A stretch of DNA of 64,000 nucleotides from Streptomyces sp. CB00455. Lineage in GTDB: Bacteria; Actinomycetota; Actinomycetes; Streptomycetales; Streptomycetaceae. Under the pieces are notes generated by a model. That model was not told where the DNA came from and did no database searches. It was given only the letters and a program-made list of their open reading frames with translations. Numbering within the stretch: position 1 is the stretch's first letter; every line of letters starts with the position of its first letter. Below are positions 50,115-59,065 of this stretch, piece by piece. The position numbers were made by a program, and so were the translations under genes. The stretch spans positions 516,175 to 580,174 of the forward strand of contig NZ_LIVQ01000004.1 in assembly GCF_001905445.1 (NCBI RefSeq). The letters are read 5' to 3'.

Positions 50115-50873
50115 ATGGGCTACTCCGTGGGCAAGGTCGCCGGACTCGCCGGAGTGACGGTGCGCACCCTGCACCACTACGACGAGATCGGGCTGCTGTC
50201 GCCGAGCGGCCGCAGCCACGCGGGCCACCGGCGCTACGACGACGCCGACCTCGACCGTCTGCAGCGGATCCTGTTCTACCGGGAGCTCGGCTTCCCCCTC
50301 GAAGAGGTCGCGGTCCTGCTGGACGACCCGCGGTCGGATCCGCAACAGCACCTGCGCCGGCAGCACGCCCTGCTGTCCGAGCGGATCACCCGGCTCCAGC
50401 AGATGGCCGAGGCCGTCGAGCACGCCATGGAGGCGAAGAAGATGGGCATCAACCTCACGCCCGAGGAGAGGTTCGAGGTCTTCGGGGACCACGATCCGGG
50501 GCAGTACGCGAAGGAGGCCGAGCAGCGCTGGGGCGCCACCGATGCGTACGCGCAGTCGCGTGCCCGGGCCGCCGCCCACACCAAGGACGACTGGAAGCGG
50601 ATCCTCGCCGAGGCCGAGGACATCAACCGGCGGCTGGCCGCGCTGATGGACTGCGGCGCGTCCGCCGGATCGGCCGCGGCCATGGACCTGGCGGAGGAGC
50701 ACCGCGGCTGGATCAGCCAGAACCACTACGACTGCTCCCACGCGATGCACACCTGCCTCGGCGAGATGTACATCGCGGACGAGCGGTTCGCCGCCCACTA
50801 CGACGCCGTCAGGCCGGGTCTGGCGGTGTTCCTGCGGGACGCGATCACGGCCAACGCGGTGCGCGGGGCGTAG
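50115..50873 (+). CDS. tipA: TipA-type MerR-family thiopeptide-responsive regulator
   Basis: 252 residues from ATG 50115. Winged HTH: GYSVGKVAGLAGVTVRTLHH then YDEIGLLSPS and GHRRYDDADLDRL; a linking coiled coil (residues about 75-110). The C-terminal TIPAS domain (about 110-252) has RAAAHTKDDWKRI and the cysteine-containing QNHYDCSHAMHTCLGEMYIA. In S. lividans TipAL the equivalent cysteine is trapped by thiopeptide antibiotics, turning the protein into an activator of its own promoter. Position beside the matching promoter palindrome supports the same role here. An internal start giving a short TIPAS-only form is known in the family; ATG at MGINLTPEERF is the candidate. Confidence 0.92.
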   Translation: MGYSVGKVAGLAGVTVRTLHHYDEIGLLSPSGRSHAGHRRYDDADLDRLQRILFYRELGFPLEEVAVLLDDPRSDPQQHLRRQHALLSERITRLQQMAEAVEHAMEAKKMGINLTPEERFEVFGDHDPGQYAKEAEQRWGATDAYAQSRARAAAHTKDDWKRILAEAEDINRRLAALMDCGASAGSAAAMDLAEEHRGWISQNHYDCSHAMHTCLGEMYIADERFAAHYDAVRPGLAVFLRDAITANAVRGA

Positions 50874-50884
50874 ACGGGACCACG

Positions 50885-50933
50885 CGCGCGCGGCCCCCGC
50901 CGGTCCCTGGAACCGGGCGGGGGTCGCGTGCGT
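50885..50933 (+). terminator. GC-rich hairpin after the tipA gene
   Basis: CCCCCGCC (50894-50901) pairs with GGCGGGGG (50916-50923), extended by flanking CGCG/CGCG-type pairing, 12 bp after the stop. Followed by TTGATAA rather than a T-run. Confidence 0.6.
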
Positions 50934-51014
50934 TGATAATTGAAACCGCCCGCTCCGCCCGCACCCCGCCTGCAGCCGCCGGCACGCCCCCCGATCCAGG
51001 AGAGTCCGGAACCC

Positions 51015-51710
51015 GTGTACACGCTTGCGCTCGGCCCTCAGTGGCTGTCCCCGGACTATCTGATCTCGCACTTCGGACTGATCGGCATCCTGGTCGTCGT
51101 CTTCGCGGAGTCGGGACTGTTCGCGTTCCTGCCCGGTGACTCCCTGCTGTTCACGGCGGGGCTGCTGGTCGCCAACGGCGAGTACATCAAGCAGCCGCTG
51201 TGGCTGGTCTGCACGCTGATCGTGGTCGCCGCCGTCGTCGGCGACCAGGTCGGCTACCTGATCGGCAAGTTCTTCGGCCCGAAGATCTTCAACCGGCCGA
51301 AGTCCAAGGTCTTCAAGCGGGAGAACCTCGACAAGGCGCACGAGTTCATGGAGAAGCACGGGCCCAAGGCCATCGTGCTCGCCCGCTTCGTGCCGATCAT
51401 CCGCACCTTCGCGCCGATGGTCGCGGGAGCCGGCTCGATGAAGTACCGCACCTTCCTGACGTACAACGTCATCGGCGGCATCGGCTGGGGTGCGGGCATC
51501 ACGGTCGCGGGCTACTGGCTCGGACAGATCGAGTTCATCAAGACCAATGTCGAGGCGATCCTGGTCCTGATCGTCCTCATCTCCCTGATCCCGGTGATCT
51601 TCGAAGTCCTCAAGGCGCGCAAGGAGAACAAGGCGAAGGCCGGCGCGGCCCCGCTCGACGGCGAGGGTGCCCAGGCCCCGGGTCAGCGCGGCCGCCACGC
51701 CAAGCGCTAG
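51015..51710 (+). CDS. DedA-family membrane protein
   Basis: 231 residues from GTG 51015 (GGAG upstream). Hydrophobic helices alternate with the conserved family segments: FAESGLFAFLPGDSLLFTAG, GDQVGYLIGKFFGP and VLARFVPIIRTFAPMVAGAG (R-x3-PxxR-x3-P), then GGIGWGAGITVAGYWLG. DedA proteins are membrane transporters linked to lipid-carrier recycling and membrane homeostasis. The C-terminus is lysine-rich and probably cytoplasmic. Confidence 0.92.
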   Translation: MYTLALGPQWLSPDYLISHFGLIGILVVVFAESGLFAFLPGDSLLFTAGLLVANGEYIKQPLWLVCTLIVVAAVVGDQVGYLIGKFFGPKIFNRPKSKVFKRENLDKAHEFMEKHGPKAIVLARFVPIIRTFAPMVAGAGSMKYRTFLTYNVIGGIGWGAGITVAGYWLGQIEFIKTNVEAILVLIVLISLIPVIFEVLKARKENKAKAGAAPLDGEGAQAPGQRGRHAKR

Positions 51711-51731
51711 GCCCAGGCGGCCGGCAGGCCC

Positions 51732-51776
51732 CGCGTACGCCCCGGAAGACCCCTTGGGGGTCCCGGGGCGTACGCG
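51732..51776. terminator. Bidirectional terminator between DedA and ThrE genes
   Basis: CGCGTACGCCCCGG (51732-51745) pairs perfectly with CCGGGGCGTACGCG (51763-51776), and the loop itself contains GACCCC/GGGGTC. It ends 7 bp before the convergent gene's stop, so it serves both genes. Confidence 0.8.
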
Positions 51777-51782
51777 TGCCCG

Positions 51783-53423
51783 TCAGAAGCCGCGGGTGCG
51801 CTTGGCGGCGCGGCGCTTGGCGGCGCTCGCCGCGCCCGGGATGCGCATGAACAGCCGTGAGGTCTCCGAGCCCAGGTTGACCCCGATCGCGATGGCCAGC
51901 GCGATGGCCGCGGCGTTGGTGAGGGAGCCCAGTCCCTCGTTGAGCCGGTTCTCGGCGATCAGCAGCAGCCCGTAGTACGTCGCCGAGCCGGGCAGCAGGG
52001 GGCCGATCGCGGCCGTGGTGAAGGGCAGGGCGGAGGCGAAGCGGTAGCGGGAGAAGAGCTGCCCGAACAGGCCCACCAGCCCGGCGGCGATGGCCGTGGA
52101 CGGCACGGGCGGGATCTCGCCGGCGTAGTGCAGGGCTCCGAAGGTCACCCAGGCGACGCCGCCGTTCAGGGTCACGATCCACACCGTGGAGCGTTCCTGC
52201 TGGAGCAGGATCGCGAAGGTGAAGACCAGCACCATCGAGGCCGCGATCTGGATCAGCGGCCGCTGGGTGATCTGGAGCACCTCCTCCGGCCTGGGCGAGG
52301 AGTCGAACTGGAGGCCGAGGTAGAGCACCACCAGCACGCCCATGATGATCCCGATGAAGAGGTACATGACCTCCAGGAGCCGGGCGGAGGCGGTGATGTA
52401 GTAGCCGGTCAGGCCGTCCTGCACCGCCGCGACCAGGGCCCGCCCCGGCAGCAGCGCGAACAGCCCGCCGGTGATCACGGCGGAGGCCTTGACGTCGATC
52501 CCCGTCATGTTCAGCGCCACCCCGATGGCGGCGGGCGGCATCGCGGCGACCACGAACTGGTAGAACTCCGGCAGCCCGCGCCCGGCGCACAGCCAGGCCA
52601 GCCGGTCGCCCAGGACCGCCCCGAGCGCCGCCGCGATGAACACCAGCGTCCCGCCGCCGACCAGCGTGGAGGCCGCGCCGGCGAGAAGCCCGGCGCAGGC
52701 CGTGAGCATCCAGCCGGGGTACGGGTGGCGGTTGCGGCGGATCTCGGCGAGGCGCCGGTAGGCCTCCTCCAGCGAGACGTCGATCTCGGCGTTGCTGATG
52801 TCGTCCACGAGCCGGAAGACGGCGGCGAGCCGGTTGTAGTCGGTGCCGCGGCGCCGTACGGTCCGGCTCGCCGAGACCGGGTCGCCCACCAGGGTGGGCT
52901 GGTGGGTGATCGACAGCATGGTGAAGGTGACCGTCGGCTCGCAGCGGTCCAGGCCGTAGGAGCGGGCCACCGCGAACATGGCGGCCTCCACGTCCTCGGC
53001 GCCCTCGCCGCCCGCGAGCAGGAGCTCCCCGATGCGCAGGGTCAGGTCGAGCACGCGGCCCACGGGCGGCCCGGCCTCGGTCGGCCGCTGCACCAGGTCC
53101 GGCACCGGCCGCACGTCGACCGGCATGCGCAGCATCGTGCGCATCCGGTCCTGCCAGGGGGATTCCTTCAGCAGGGCGACGGGGAACCCCTGACCGGGGG
53201 TGTAGGCGGGCGGGGAGTGCTGGGCGCTGTAGGTGGCCGGGGTGGCGAAGGCGGAGCCCTCCGGTTCGGCGGACACCGGTTCGGCGCCCGCCGGCCGGGC
53301 GAATTCCGAGGTGGGCTGGTCCTCCTCCAGTGCCTCCGGCTCCATTCCGGGGGGAGGCGTGAAGGCGCTGTGCGCCTCGTCTGACTGGGGCTTCTTGTCC
53401 TGTGCCCCGTCGGCCTCCGCCAC
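51783..53423 (-). CDS. Threonine/serine exporter ThrE family protein
   Basis: 546 residues from GTG 53423. A Pro/Glu-rich N-terminal tail of about 120 residues is followed by the conserved soluble part (VLDLTLRIGELLLAGGEGAE, then DVEAAMFAVARSYGLDRC) and about ten hydrophobic helices (PYPGWMLTACAGLLAGAAST, FALLPGRALVAAVQDGLTGY, STAIAAGLVGLFGQLFSRY). This is a fused ThrE/ThrE_2 arrangement as in actinobacterial amino-acid exporters. It should export threonine or serine by exchange across the membrane. Confidence 0.9.
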   Translation of the reverse strand: MAEADGAQDKKPQSDEAHSAFTPPPGMEPEALEEDQPTSEFARPAGAEPVSAEPEGSAFATPATYSAQHSPPAYTPGQGFPVALLKESPWQDRMRTMLRMPVDVRPVPDLVQRPTEAGPPVGRVLDLTLRIGELLLAGGEGAEDVEAAMFAVARSYGLDRCEPTVTFTMLSITHQPTLVGDPVSASRTVRRRGTDYNRLAAVFRLVDDISNAEIDVSLEEAYRRLAEIRRNRHPYPGWMLTACAGLLAGAASTLVGGGTLVFIAAALGAVLGDRLAWLCAGRGLPEFYQFVVAAMPPAAIGVALNMTGIDVKASAVITGGLFALLPGRALVAAVQDGLTGYYITASARLLEVMYLFIGIIMGVLVVLYLGLQFDSSPRPEEVLQITQRPLIQIAASMVLVFTFAILLQQERSTVWIVTLNGGVAWVTFGALHYAGEIPPVPSTAIAAGLVGLFGQLFSRYRFASALPFTTAAIGPLLPGSATYYGLLLIAENRLNEGLGSLTNAAAIALAIAIGVNLGSETSRLFMRIPGAASAAKRRAAKRTRGF

Positions 53424-53524
53424 GCGTCCTCCAGTCAGTGATCACCTGCGCTATCAGTATGCGGAACTGAATCATCCGCGGCGAAGGGGGACCGCCTCCG
53501 GGAGCACGGCCCCCGGGACACGAC

Positions 53525-53559
53525 GGCGGGCGGCACCCCTCCAGGGGGTACCGCCCGCC
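53525..53559. terminator. Hairpin downstream of ppa
   Basis: GGCGGGCGG (53525-53533) pairs with CCGCCCGCC (53551-53559), and inner ACCCC/GGGGT extend the stem. It lies between the ppa stop and the ThrE gene start on the minus strand. Confidence 0.7.
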
Positions 53560-53612
53560 ATGTCACACCGGGCGCGGGGCAGCCCCCCGGCCCGTCACCG
53601 CCGACCGCGAGG

Positions 53613-54107
53613 TCAGTGGTGGCCGCCCTGCGCCTCCAGGCGCTTGTACGAGGCCTCGATCTCGGCCTCGGCCTCGGTGCGGCCGACCCAGTTCGCGCCC
53701 TCGACGGACTTGCCCGGCTCCAGGTCCTTGTAGACCTCGAAGAAGTGCTGGATCTCCAGGCGGTCGAACTCGGACACGTGGTGGATGTCGCGCAGGTGCT
53801 CGACACGCGGGTCGGAGGCCGGCACGCACAGCAGCTTGTCGTCGCCGCCCGCCTCGTCCGTCATGCGGAACATGCCGATCGCGCGGCACTTGATCAGGCA
53901 GCCGGGGAACGTCGGCTCGTCCAGGATGACCAGCGCGTCCAGCGGGTCGCCGTCCTCGCCGAGGGTGTTCTCGACGAAGCCGTAGTCGGCCGGGTAGCTG
54001 GTCGAGGTGAAGAGGCGACGGTCCAGACGGATCCGGCCGGTCTCGTGGTCCACCTCGTACTTGTTCCGCGAACCCTTGGGGATCTCGATGGTGACGTCGA
54101 ACTCCAC
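53613..54107 (-). CDS. ppa: Inorganic pyrophosphatase
   Basis: 164 residues from GTG 54107 (MEFDVTIEIPKG start), chosen because GGAGGAG lies 6 nt upstream and it matches the usual family N-terminus; upstream ATGs at 54122 and 54134 are in frame. The family I motifs are present: EIPKGSRNKYEVD, PADYGFVENTLGEDGDPLDA (metal-binding Asp cluster) and VYKDLEPGKSVEGANWVG. A soluble cytoplasmic enzyme that splits PPi and pulls biosynthetic reactions forward. Diverges from the dacB gene. Confidence 0.96.
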   Translation of the reverse strand: MEFDVTIEIPKGSRNKYEVDHETGRIRLDRRLFTSTSYPADYGFVENTLGEDGDPLDALVILDEPTFPGCLIKCRAIGMFRMTDEAGGDDKLLCVPASDPRVEHLRDIHHVSEFDRLEIQHFFEVYKDLEPGKSVEGANWVGRTEAEAEIEASYKRLEAQGGHH

Positions 54108-54271
54108 GTCCTGCTCCTCCATGATCAGCTTCATTGCTTCGAGACTGCATTGATCCACTTGCGTGCGCCGTCCGGCCCAGCCCTGCCGGGTGGGGTGCCA
54201 TGCTCGCGGCAAGACGCAGTGGTTAAGTGTCCCTCACGCATATGTGTGATCGCGAAAGGGGCTGGTCCGAG

Positions 54272-55696
54272 GTGCCATTGGACAAGACGTGGCAGCTCAT
54301 CGCGGGCTCGGCCGTCGCCGGCCTCGCCCTGTCGGTGGCCGTGGTGAGCGCCGCCGGTCCCTGGGACTCCGGCCAGCGTAAGGCCGAGCGGGACAGGGTC
54401 GCCTCCTGGGGCCCCACGGGTGGCGCAGATCACGGTCCCGGCGGCCTTCCGGTGCCCGCTCCGAGCGCGCCCGGCGTCCTCGGAGCCATCGGCCCCGCCG
54501 TCCCGCGCACGGAGGCGGCGACCGCCTCCGAGGGCCTCGCCGCCGCGCTGCGGCCGCTGCTCGCGGACCCCGCGCTCGGCACGGTGCGCACCGCCTCCGT
54601 CGTCGACACCGCCACCGGGGAGGTTTTGTTCGAGTCCGGAGCACGGGACGCGATGACCCCCGCCTCCACGATCAAGATCGCCACCGCGGCGGCCGCGCTG
54701 GCCGCCCTCGGGCCCGAGCACCGGATCAGGACCACCGTCGTCCCCGGCGCCGGACCCGGACAGATCGTCCTCGTCGGCGGCGGCGACCCCTCCCTGACCG
54801 CCAGGAAGAAGAAGCCCGCCGGATCCGGCGGCAGCCTCGTCGCCCTCGCCGCCGACACCGCCCGGGCCCTGAAGGCCGCCGGCACCGACAGCGTGTCCGT
54901 GGGCTACGACGACGGCCTCTACACCGGCCCCGCCCGCCACCCGATCGGCGAGAACCCCAACATCGCGCCCGTCACCGCCCTGACCGCCGACGAGGGCCGC
55001 CCCGACGAATCCGCCTCCGGCCCCGCGGACCGCACCGACGACCCTTCCGGGGACGCGGCCCGGGCCTTCGCCGCCCTGCTGGCCGAGCGCGGGGTCAAGG
55101 TCACCGGCGCACCCGTCCGTGCCGGGGCCGCCCAGGGAGCCCAGCCGCTGGCCGCCACCTTCTCCACACCGCTGGCCGGCCTTGTCGAGCGGATGCTGAC
55201 CAACAGCGACAACGACATCGCCGAGGCCCTCGCCCGGCAGACCGCCCTCGCCTCCGGGCAGCCCGCCAGCTTCGAGGGAGGGGAGAAGGCCGTCGCCTCC
55301 CGCCTCGACTCCCTCGGCCTGGACACCTCCGGCTGCCGCTTCTCCGACGGCAGCGGCCTGGGCCGCACCGACAAGGTCAGCGCCGGCCTCCTGACCGGAC
55401 TGCTCGCCAAGGCCACCGACCCCGCGCACCCGCAGCTGCGGCCCGTCCTGACCGGACTGCCCGTCGCCGGCTTCACCGGCACCCTGCGCTCCCGCAACGC
55501 CGGCACCTCGCCGGCGGCCGGCCTGCTCCGTGCCAAGACGGGCACGCTGACCGGCGTGAACTCCCTCGCGGGCACCGTCGTCGACCCGTCCGGGCGACTC
55601 GTCGCCTTCGCCTTCCTGACGGCCAACAGCCCCGACGGCCCGGCCGCCGAGAAGGGCCTCGACAAGCTGGCCGCCGCGGTGGCGGCCACCAGCTAG
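54272..55696 (+). CDS. dacB: D-alanyl-D-alanine carboxypeptidase/endopeptidase (PBP4, DacB type)
   Basis: About 474 residues from GTG 54272 (AAAGGGG about 11 nt upstream; ATG 54242 is possible). An N-terminal hydrophobic segment (LIAGSAVAGLALSVAVVSAA) should direct export. Motifs: S-x-x-K in TPASTIKIATAA (Ser132), S-x-N in MLTNSDNDIAE and KTG in LRAKTGTLTG. The large insertion between SxxK and SxN is typical of PBP4. It trims or cleaves peptidoglycan cross-links. Gene order ppa (divergent), dacB, DUF2342, tilS matches other Streptomyces. Confidence 0.93.
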   Translation: MPLDKTWQLIAGSAVAGLALSVAVVSAAGPWDSGQRKAERDRVASWGPTGGADHGPGGLPVPAPSAPGVLGAIGPAVPRTEAATASEGLAAALRPLLADPALGTVRTASVVDTATGEVLFESGARDAMTPASTIKIATAAAALAALGPEHRIRTTVVPGAGPGQIVLVGGGDPSLTARKKKPAGSGGSLVALAADTARALKAAGTDSVSVGYDDGLYTGPARHPIGENPNIAPVTALTADEGRPDESASGPADRTDDPSGDAARAFAALLAERGVKVTGAPVRAGAAQGAQPLAATFSTPLAGLVERMLTNSDNDIAEALARQTALASGQPASFEGGEKAVASRLDSLGLDTSGCRFSDGSGLGRTDKVSAGLLTGLLAKATDPAHPQLRPVLTGLPVAGFTGTLRSRNAGTSPAAGLLRAKTGTLTGVNSLAGTVVDPSGRLVAFAFLTANSPDGPAAEKGLDKLAAAVAATS

Positions 55697-55724
55697 CCTC
55701 CGCAGTGCCGCGCCGCTCATGCCG

Positions 55725-55744
55725 GGCCCCGGGCGCCCGGGGCC
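55725..55744. terminator. 20-bp perfect palindrome after dacB
   Basis: GGCCCCGGGC (55725-55734) is followed directly by its reverse complement GCCCGGGGCC. It lies 29 bp after the dacB stop. Terminator-like, although it has no loop of its own beyond the centre. Confidence 0.5.
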
Positions 55745-55819
55745 GCCCGCGCCGCAGCCGGCCGCGGCGGCGGGCTCCAAGGGGGTCCGCCCGGAGGCCG
55801 GTCCACGTACGGTTGACGC

Positions 55820-56956
55820 ATGACGAGCATCAGTGGTGCGGAGATGGTCGACTGGAACCTCGCGGTGGCGACCGCGACCCGGCTGGTGCGGCCCGGCCCG
55901 GAGGTCAGCCGGGACGAGGCCCGGGCCGTCGTCGCGGAGCTGCGCGAGCACGCCAGGACCTCGGAACGGCACGTGCGCGCGTTCACCGGGATGATCCCCG
56001 AGGGGACCGCCGTGAACGACACCCCCGTCCTGGTGGTGGACCGGGCCGGCTGGGTCAGGGCGAATGTGGCGGGCTTCCGCGAACTGCTCCAGCCCCTCCT
56101 GGGCAAGATGCAGGACCGCCGCGCCGGCACCCCCGGCGGAGCCGTGCTCGGGGCGGTCGGCGGCAAGGTCACCGGCGTCGAGCTGGGCATGCTGCTCAGC
56201 TTCCTCGCCTCGCGGGTCCTGGGCCAGTACGAGACCTTCGCGCCGGTCTCCCGCGACCTGCCCGGCTCCGCCGGCGGCGGCCGGCTGCTGCTCGTCGCCC
56301 CCAACATCGTGCACGTCGAGCGGGAACTGGAGGTGGACCCGCACGACTTCCGGCTGTGGGTGTGCCTGCACGAGGAGACGCACCGTACCCAGTTCACGGC
56401 CGTCCCGTGGCTGCGCGCCCACCTCGAAGGCGAAATCCAGACGTTCCTCGGCGCCACCGAAATGGACCCGATGACCATCCTGGAGCGCATCCGGGAAGCC
56501 GCCCAGTCCTTCGCCGGCGCCGGCCCCGACGCCGAGCGGGGCGACGAGGGCCGCTCCTTCGTCGAACTCGTGCAGACCCCCGAGCAGCGGGAGGTCCTGG
56601 CCCGGCTCACCGCCGTCATGTCCCTCCTGGAGGGCCACGCGGACTTCGTCATGGACGGGGTCGGACCGCAGGTCGTGCCCTCCGTCGCCGAGATCCGCGA
56701 GAAGTTCCAGCAGCGCCGGGCCAGCGGGGCGGGCCGGCTCGACACCGCCCTGCGCAAGCTGCTCGGACTCGACGCCAAGATGCGCCAGTACCGCGACGGC
56801 GAGCGTTTCGTGCGCGCCGTCGTCGGCCAGGTCGGCATGGACGGCTTCAACCGCGTGTGGACCTCTCCGAACACACTGCCGACCAAGGCGGAGATCGCCC
56901 GGCCCGCGGACTGGGTGGCGCGCGTCCACCGCAAGGGGAGCGAAGAGAGCGAATAG
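55820..56956 (+). CDS. Zinc-dependent metalloprotease-like protein (DUF2342)
   Basis: 378 residues from ATG 55820. The zincin motif is HEETH (His184, Glu185, His188) in LWVCLHEETHRTQFTAVPWL, with a downstream Glu in LEGHADFVMDGVG. This is the DUF2342 family, sometimes labelled coenzyme F420 biosynthesis-associated. No signal peptide is seen. The substrate is unknown. Conserved between dacB and tilS in Streptomyces. Confidence 0.85.
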   Translation: MTSISGAEMVDWNLAVATATRLVRPGPEVSRDEARAVVAELREHARTSERHVRAFTGMIPEGTAVNDTPVLVVDRAGWVRANVAGFRELLQPLLGKMQDRRAGTPGGAVLGAVGGKVTGVELGMLLSFLASRVLGQYETFAPVSRDLPGSAGGGRLLLVAPNIVHVERELEVDPHDFRLWVCLHEETHRTQFTAVPWLRAHLEGEIQTFLGATEMDPMTILERIREAAQSFAGAGPDAERGDEGRSFVELVQTPEQREVLARLTAVMSLLEGHADFVMDGVGPQVVPSVAEIREKFQQRRASGAGRLDTALRKLLGLDAKMRQYRDGERFVRAVVGQVGMDGFNRVWTSPNTLPTKAEIARPADWVARVHRKGSEESE

Positions 56957-57175
56957 GTGTGACTCGGGGGGTGTAAACATGTCTCACTGGGGGAAGCAGC
57001 GTCACCCGTCCGAGGGACCGTGGGCCGCGGAAGGGCGTGCGATGCTCAGGGAACGGCTCGGTTCTGTCACCATCGACGCACTCTGAGTGACAACCCCCGT
57101 CCTGCGGGGGCGCCGGGCAGCACCACCTTCCCCAACGCCTCCGAGGCATCCGAACACCATCGAAGGGCACCGGAC

Positions 57176-58237
57176 ATGGGTCCCCATCCTGCGGTCGCGG
57201 CGATACGCCTGGCGGTCCGCCGCGTACTCCACGACGTCCTCACCGATCTCACCGACCTCACCAGGACTCCGGCCGGGGGGATCCTCCGCGCCGACCCTCG
57301 CACGGCCGGCAGCACCCCGCCACTCGTCCTCGTCGCCTGCTCCGGCGGGGCCGACTCCATGGCGCTCGCCTCCGCCCTCGCCTTCGAGGCCCCCAAACTC
57401 GGCATCCGCGCGGGCGGCATCACCGTCGACCACGGACTCCAGCCCGGCTCCGACCTGCGCGCCGCCGAGGTCGTCTCCCGCATGACCGCCCTCGGCCTGG
57501 ACCCGGTGGAATCCGCCGCCGTGCGCGTCGGCCGTGACGGCGGGCCCGAAGCCGCCGCCCGCGATGCCCGCTACGGCGCCCTGGACGAGGCCGCCGACCG
57601 CCTCGGGGCCGCCGCCGTGCTGCTCGGCCACACCCGGGACGATCAAGCCGAAACCGTCCTGCTGGGACTCGCCCGCGGATCCGGCATCCGCTCGCTGTCC
57701 GGCATGGCCGAAGTGTCCGGCGCCACCGGCCGCAGCCACCGCTACCGCCGGCCCTTCCTCCAGGTCGACCGGCAGACCGCCCGCAAGGCCTGCATGGCCC
57801 AGTCCCTCCCCGTCTGGGACGACCCGCACAACATCGACCCCGCCTACACCCGCTCCCGCCTGCGCCACGAGGGACTGCCCGCCCTGGAGAAGGCGCTGGG
57901 CAAGGGGGTCGTCGAGGCGCTCGCCCGCACCGCCCAGCTCTCGCGCGACGACGCCGACGCCCTGGACGCCTGGGCAGCCGAGGCGGAGAGCGGCGTACGG
58001 GACGAGGACGGCCGCCTGGAGTGCGCGAAGCTGTACGCCCTGCCCCCGGCCGTCCGCCGCCGGGTGCTGCGCAGGGCCGTGGTCGCCGCGGGCTCCCCCG
58101 CCGGCTCCCTCTTCGCCCGCCACATCGAGGAAGTCGACCGTCTCATCACCGGATGGCGCGGTCAGGGCGCCATCAACCTGCCCGGACGGGTCGAGGCCCA
58201 GCGGCAGGGTGGCAGACTTGTCATCCGGCAGGGCTGA
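57176..58237 (+). CDS. tilS: tRNA(Ile)-lysidine synthetase
   Basis: 353 residues from ATG 57176. The PP-loop is LVACSGGADSMALA (Ser56 to Ser61), followed by GITVDHGLQPGS and LGHTRDDQAETVLLGLARGS, then RPFLQVDRQTARKACMA and DPHNIDPAYTRSRLRHEGLP. The enzyme adenylates C34 of the tRNA-Ile(CAU) anticodon and replaces the group with lysine, which converts codon recognition from AUG to AUA. First gene of the tilS-hpt-ftsH-folE run. Confidence 0.95.
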   Translation: MGPHPAVAAIRLAVRRVLHDVLTDLTDLTRTPAGGILRADPRTAGSTPPLVLVACSGGADSMALASALAFEAPKLGIRAGGITVDHGLQPGSDLRAAEVVSRMTALGLDPVESAAVRVGRDGGPEAAARDARYGALDEAADRLGAAAVLLGHTRDDQAETVLLGLARGSGIRSLSGMAEVSGATGRSHRYRRPFLQVDRQTARKACMAQSLPVWDDPHNIDPAYTRSRLRHEGLPALEKALGKGVVEALARTAQLSRDDADALDAWAAEAESGVRDEDGRLECAKLYALPPAVRRRVLRRAVVAAGSPAGSLFARHIEEVDRLITGWRGQGAINLPGRVEAQRQGGRLVIRQG

Positions 58238-58304
58238 TTGGTGCTGAAACACGGCTGAGTCCTCCGGGGGGCACCCCCCGGAGCCCCGGCCGACAACGAA
58301 AGTG

Positions 58305-58865
58305 ATGCGGGTGGACGAGAAGGACATGGGCGACGACCTCCAGTCGGTGCTCATCACCAAGGAAGAGATCGACGCGAAGCTGGCCGAGCTGGCCGCGAAG
58401 ATCGACGCGGAGTACGCGGGCAAGGACCTGCTCATCGTCGGCGTCCTCAAGGGCGCGGTGATGGTGATGGCGGACCTGGCGCGCGCCTTGTCCACCCCGC
58501 TCACCATGGACTGGATGGCGGTGTCCTCCTACGGCGCCGGGACCCAGTCCTCCGGCGTGGTGCGGATCCTCAAGGACCTGGACACCGACATCAAGGGCAA
58601 GCACGTCCTGATCGTCGAGGACATCATCGACTCCGGCCTGACGCTGTCCTGGCTGCTGTCGAACCTGGGCTCGCGCGAGCCGTCCTCCCTGGAGGTCGTG
58701 ACGCTGCTGCGCAAGCCCGACGCGGCCAAGGTCGCGATCGACGTGAAGTGGGTCGGCTTCGACATCCCCAACGAGTTCGTCGTGGGCTACGGCCTGGACT
58801 ACGCGGAGAAGTACCGCAACCTGCCCTTCGTGGGCACGCTCGCCCCGCACGTCTACGGCGGCTGA
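58305..58865 (+). CDS. hpt: Hypoxanthine phosphoribosyltransferase
   Basis: 186 residues from ATG 58305 (a GTG directly before it and ATG 58326 are alternatives). The PRPP-binding loop is HVLIVEDIIDSGLTLSWLL; other conserved segments are LLIVGVLKGAVMVMADLAR, MDWMAVSSYG and VKWVGFDIPNEFVVGYGLDY. It salvages hypoxanthine/guanine to IMP/GMP using PRPP. It lies 67 bp after tilS, probably co-transcribed. Confidence 0.96.
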   Translation: MRVDEKDMGDDLQSVLITKEEIDAKLAELAAKIDAEYAGKDLLIVGVLKGAVMVMADLARALSTPLTMDWMAVSSYGAGTQSSGVVRILKDLDTDIKGKHVLIVEDIIDSGLTLSWLLSNLGSREPSSLEVVTLLRKPDAAKVAIDVKWVGFDIPNEFVVGYGLDYAEKYRNLPFVGTLAPHVYGG

Positions 58866-59065
58866 TCCGCCCCCGCCCCAGGGGCGCCCCGGCGAGCCGG
58901 GGAACCTGTGGACGATCCCCGCCGTTGGAGCAGGGGAAGCGGGTCTGTCAGCCGTCCCACGAGGCCGCGGGTGACAATACAGGGGTACATTCCGAAGAAC
59001 AGTCTTTACTCACAGCAGCATTTACCTACGGGCAGGAGGGACGGGGTGCCTGGCGCCCCGTATGG

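Noticed and set aside
54131..56980. A 949-codon minus-strand open frame opposite dacB and the DUF2342 gene
   Set aside because: Low-complexity Gly/Arg/Val/Glu translation without domains, fully antisense to two clear genes; a typical high-GC shadow frame.
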